Shown: positions 62,797 through 64,000 of the stretch, one piece after another
Layout of the letters: each line of letters starts with the position of its first letter
How positions within the stretch are numbered: the first letter of the stretch is position 1
NCBI RefSeq assembly: GCF_014083985.1
Contig: NZ_CP046907.1
Location: 5,156,501 to 5,220,500 of the forward strand
Reading direction: 5' to 3'
Length of the DNA: 64,000 nt
Origin: Streptomyces sp. SCUT-3
GTDB taxonomy: Bacteria > Actinomycetota > Actinomycetes > Streptomycetales > Streptomycetaceae
Notes under the pieces: model-generated
Seen by the model: the letters and a program-made list of their open reading frames with translations, nothing else
Told to the model about the DNA's origin: nothing
The model's database searches: none
Position numbers and translations under genes: made by a program

Positions 62797-62927
62797 GGCG
62801 GCAGCTTGCCAGAGGCCCGCGCCCCGGGGTAGGGCGGGGAGCCGCGCGGGACGTCCCGCACCCCGCCGACAACCAATAGAGTGACGCGCACACACCGCAC
62901 GGCACAGCACACGACAAGGGGGCGTCG

Positions 62928-64000
62928 GTGGGTACCGGAGTCGACAGCGGGGGAGCCGGCGCGCCTCCGCCTCCGCAGCATCCCGGCCCCATGCCGCCCG
63001 AGGCCTCCCGGGCCGGGGAAGGGGCCGTCCCGCCGCCCGGACGCATTCCGCCCCGGCCGACCGTCCGCCCCGCGGCGGGGCTGCCCGGCACACCGGGCGC
63101 ACCCCCCGCGCCCGCCTCCCGCGTCGACGCGCCGGCGGCCCCGGCCGGCGTTCCGGGGGCCCGCGCCGGCGCACCGGGGCCTCTCACCGCCGATCCCGGG
63201 CGGGCCGCCCCCACCGGCCCGCCGCCACCGCCGCCCCCCGGCGGCCCGCCCGCCGCAACGGCGTTCGCGGCCGCCGCGCCGCCGGCTGCCGGGCCGCCTG
63301 TTGCAACGGCGTTCGCGGCCGCCGGGCAGCCGGTCGGCGTGCCGCCTGCCGTAGCGCCGCCCGCCGCCGGGGCAGCGGCCGGGCGGCCGGGGGCCGGGCG
63401 CGTGGCCGCAGCCGTGTGCCTCGTCCTCGGCCTGGGCCTGCTCGGGGGCTCGGTCCTCGGCAGCCGGCTCGCCGGGGCCCCGGTCACCACCGTGTCCGCG
63501 ACCGGGCCCCGCACCTACGAACTCGCCCGCACCCTCTGGGCAGAGACCCCCGTGGACGAGATCTTCCCCCGCACCCTCAACGGCCCCGACGCCGGACCGG
63601 GCGGGGCGGACCGCCGCTGGACGCGCATCGGAGTGGACCCGCGGACGCGCTGCTCCGACGCCGCCTTCGACCCCCTGCTCGCCCGCGCCCTCGCCCCGGT
63701 CGGCTGCGTCCGGCTCCTGCGAGCCACCTACACCGACGCGACCGCCACCAGCGTCACCACCGTCGGCGTGCTCGTCGTCGAGGGCGACCGGGCGGCCGTG
63801 CGCGCCCTGCGCAAGCGCTGGACCGACGAACGGCTGGGCGAGCGGGCCGACATGCTCCCCCGTCCGTATGCACCGGCAGAGACGCCGGCCGCCGGGTTCG
63901 GCGACCGGCAGCGGGCGAGCTGGACGGTGAGGGTGCACACCGGCCTGCCGTTCGTCACCTACGCGGTCAGCGGTTTCGCCGACGGCAGGTCCGTCGAGCG
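62928..64000 (+). CDS. Proline-rich membrane protein, C-terminus beyond the window
   Basis: Open from GTG 62928 (AAGGGGG seven bases before) to the window end, 357 codons without stop. Residues 1-155 are Pro/Ala/Gly-rich and disordered, including two copies of a 20-base ATAFAAA-coding repeat near 63259 and 63304. One transmembrane helix at about 160-180 (AAAVCLVLGLGLLGGSVLG) is followed by an extracytoplasmic domain with two cysteines (TRCSDA, VGCVRLL) and ATYTDATATSVTTVGVLVVE. TAGAGT at 62877-62882 may be its -10. Family not recognised. Confidence 0.7.
   Translation, partial: MGTGVDSGGAGAPPPPQHPGPMPPEASRAGEGAVPPPGRIPPRPTVRPAAGLPGTPGAPPAPASRVDAPAAPAGVPGARAGAPGPLTADPGRAAPTGPPPPPPPGGPPAATAFAAAAPPAAGPPVATAFAAAGQPVGVPPAVAPPAAGAAAGRPGAGRVAAAVCLVLGLGLLGGSVLGSRLAGAPVTTVSATGPRTYELARTLWAETPVDEIFPRTLNGPDAGPGGADRRWTRIGVDPRTRCSDAAFDPLLARALAPVGCVRLLRATYTDATATSVTTVGVLVVEGDRAAVRALRKRWTDERLGERADMLPRPYAPAETPAAGFGDRQRASWTVRVHTGLPFVTYAVSGFADGRSVE

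Overview
The window is a very GC-rich actinobacterial chromosome segment. Gene content and order (gylR/glpF-glpK-glpD beside metH; arc-dop-pup-prcBA-pafA; pafBC-tatAC-helY), frequent GTG starts, several apparently leaderless genes and Streptomyces-type promoter and iron-box motifs all point to Streptomyces or a close relative. Identification is from protein families and gene order only; no database search was run. No tRNA, rRNA, CRISPR array, prophage or origin was seen.

Left end (1-9.9 kb): a plus-strand, mostly overlap-coupled glycoconjugate locus with a NodU/CmcH-type O-carbamoyltransferase, two GT2 glycosyltransferases, a GmhB-like heptose bisphosphatase, a GmhA-like sedoheptulose-7-phosphate isomerase and three further glycosyltransferases. 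All three of those are frameshifted (five lesions between 4.39 and 6.63 kb). A fourth survives only as its C-terminal third, and a polysaccharide pyruvyl transferase only as about 26 codons. No heptose kinase/adenylyltransferase or epimerase is present. The locus looks like a decaying heptose-glycan pathway unless the lesions are sequencing errors. A membrane-anchored GH18-like protein follows on the other strand.

11-25.8 kb: the glycerol operon (glpF-glpK-glpD, minus strand) and its IclR-type regulator gylR, with matching palindromic sites in front of both; divergent metH (B12-dependent methionine synthase) followed by a HAD phosphatase; an oligopeptide-transporter-type ATPase that has lost its catalytic motifs, followed by a peptide-binding lipoprotein but no permease; an orphan NarL-type response regulator and a RecB-like Fe-S nuclease.

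26-48 kb: the core housekeeping block. An M50 protease with CBS domains, tRNA m1A58 methyltransferase and a ferredoxin lead into the Pup-proteasome system: arc (ATPase), dop, pup (encoded with C-terminal Glu), prcB, prcA, then pafA after an inserted LacI regulator/MFS exporter pair. Two FKBP prolyl isomerases, the DNA-damage regulators pafB and pafC, two small proteins, tatA, tatC and the Ski2-like helicase helY follow. Strong perfect-stem hairpins separate transcription units.

48-64 kb: a more variable stretch. A siderophore-interacting reductase with an iron box; a YeeE/TsuA-type sulfur-compound transporter preceded by a 27-codon, cysteine-containing, apparently leaderless leader peptide; a 5'-3' exonuclease; a large secreted subtilase with nidogen-like and malectin-like modules; a BtuF-like cytoplasmic protein; a DUF2510 membrane protein; a GAF-GAF-PP2C-HATPase signalling protein with a partly degenerate phosphatase site; a 5' remnant of an IS630-family transposase; a calycin-like small protein; a PLP-dependent alanine-racemase-like enzyme; and a proline-rich membrane protein cut by the window end.
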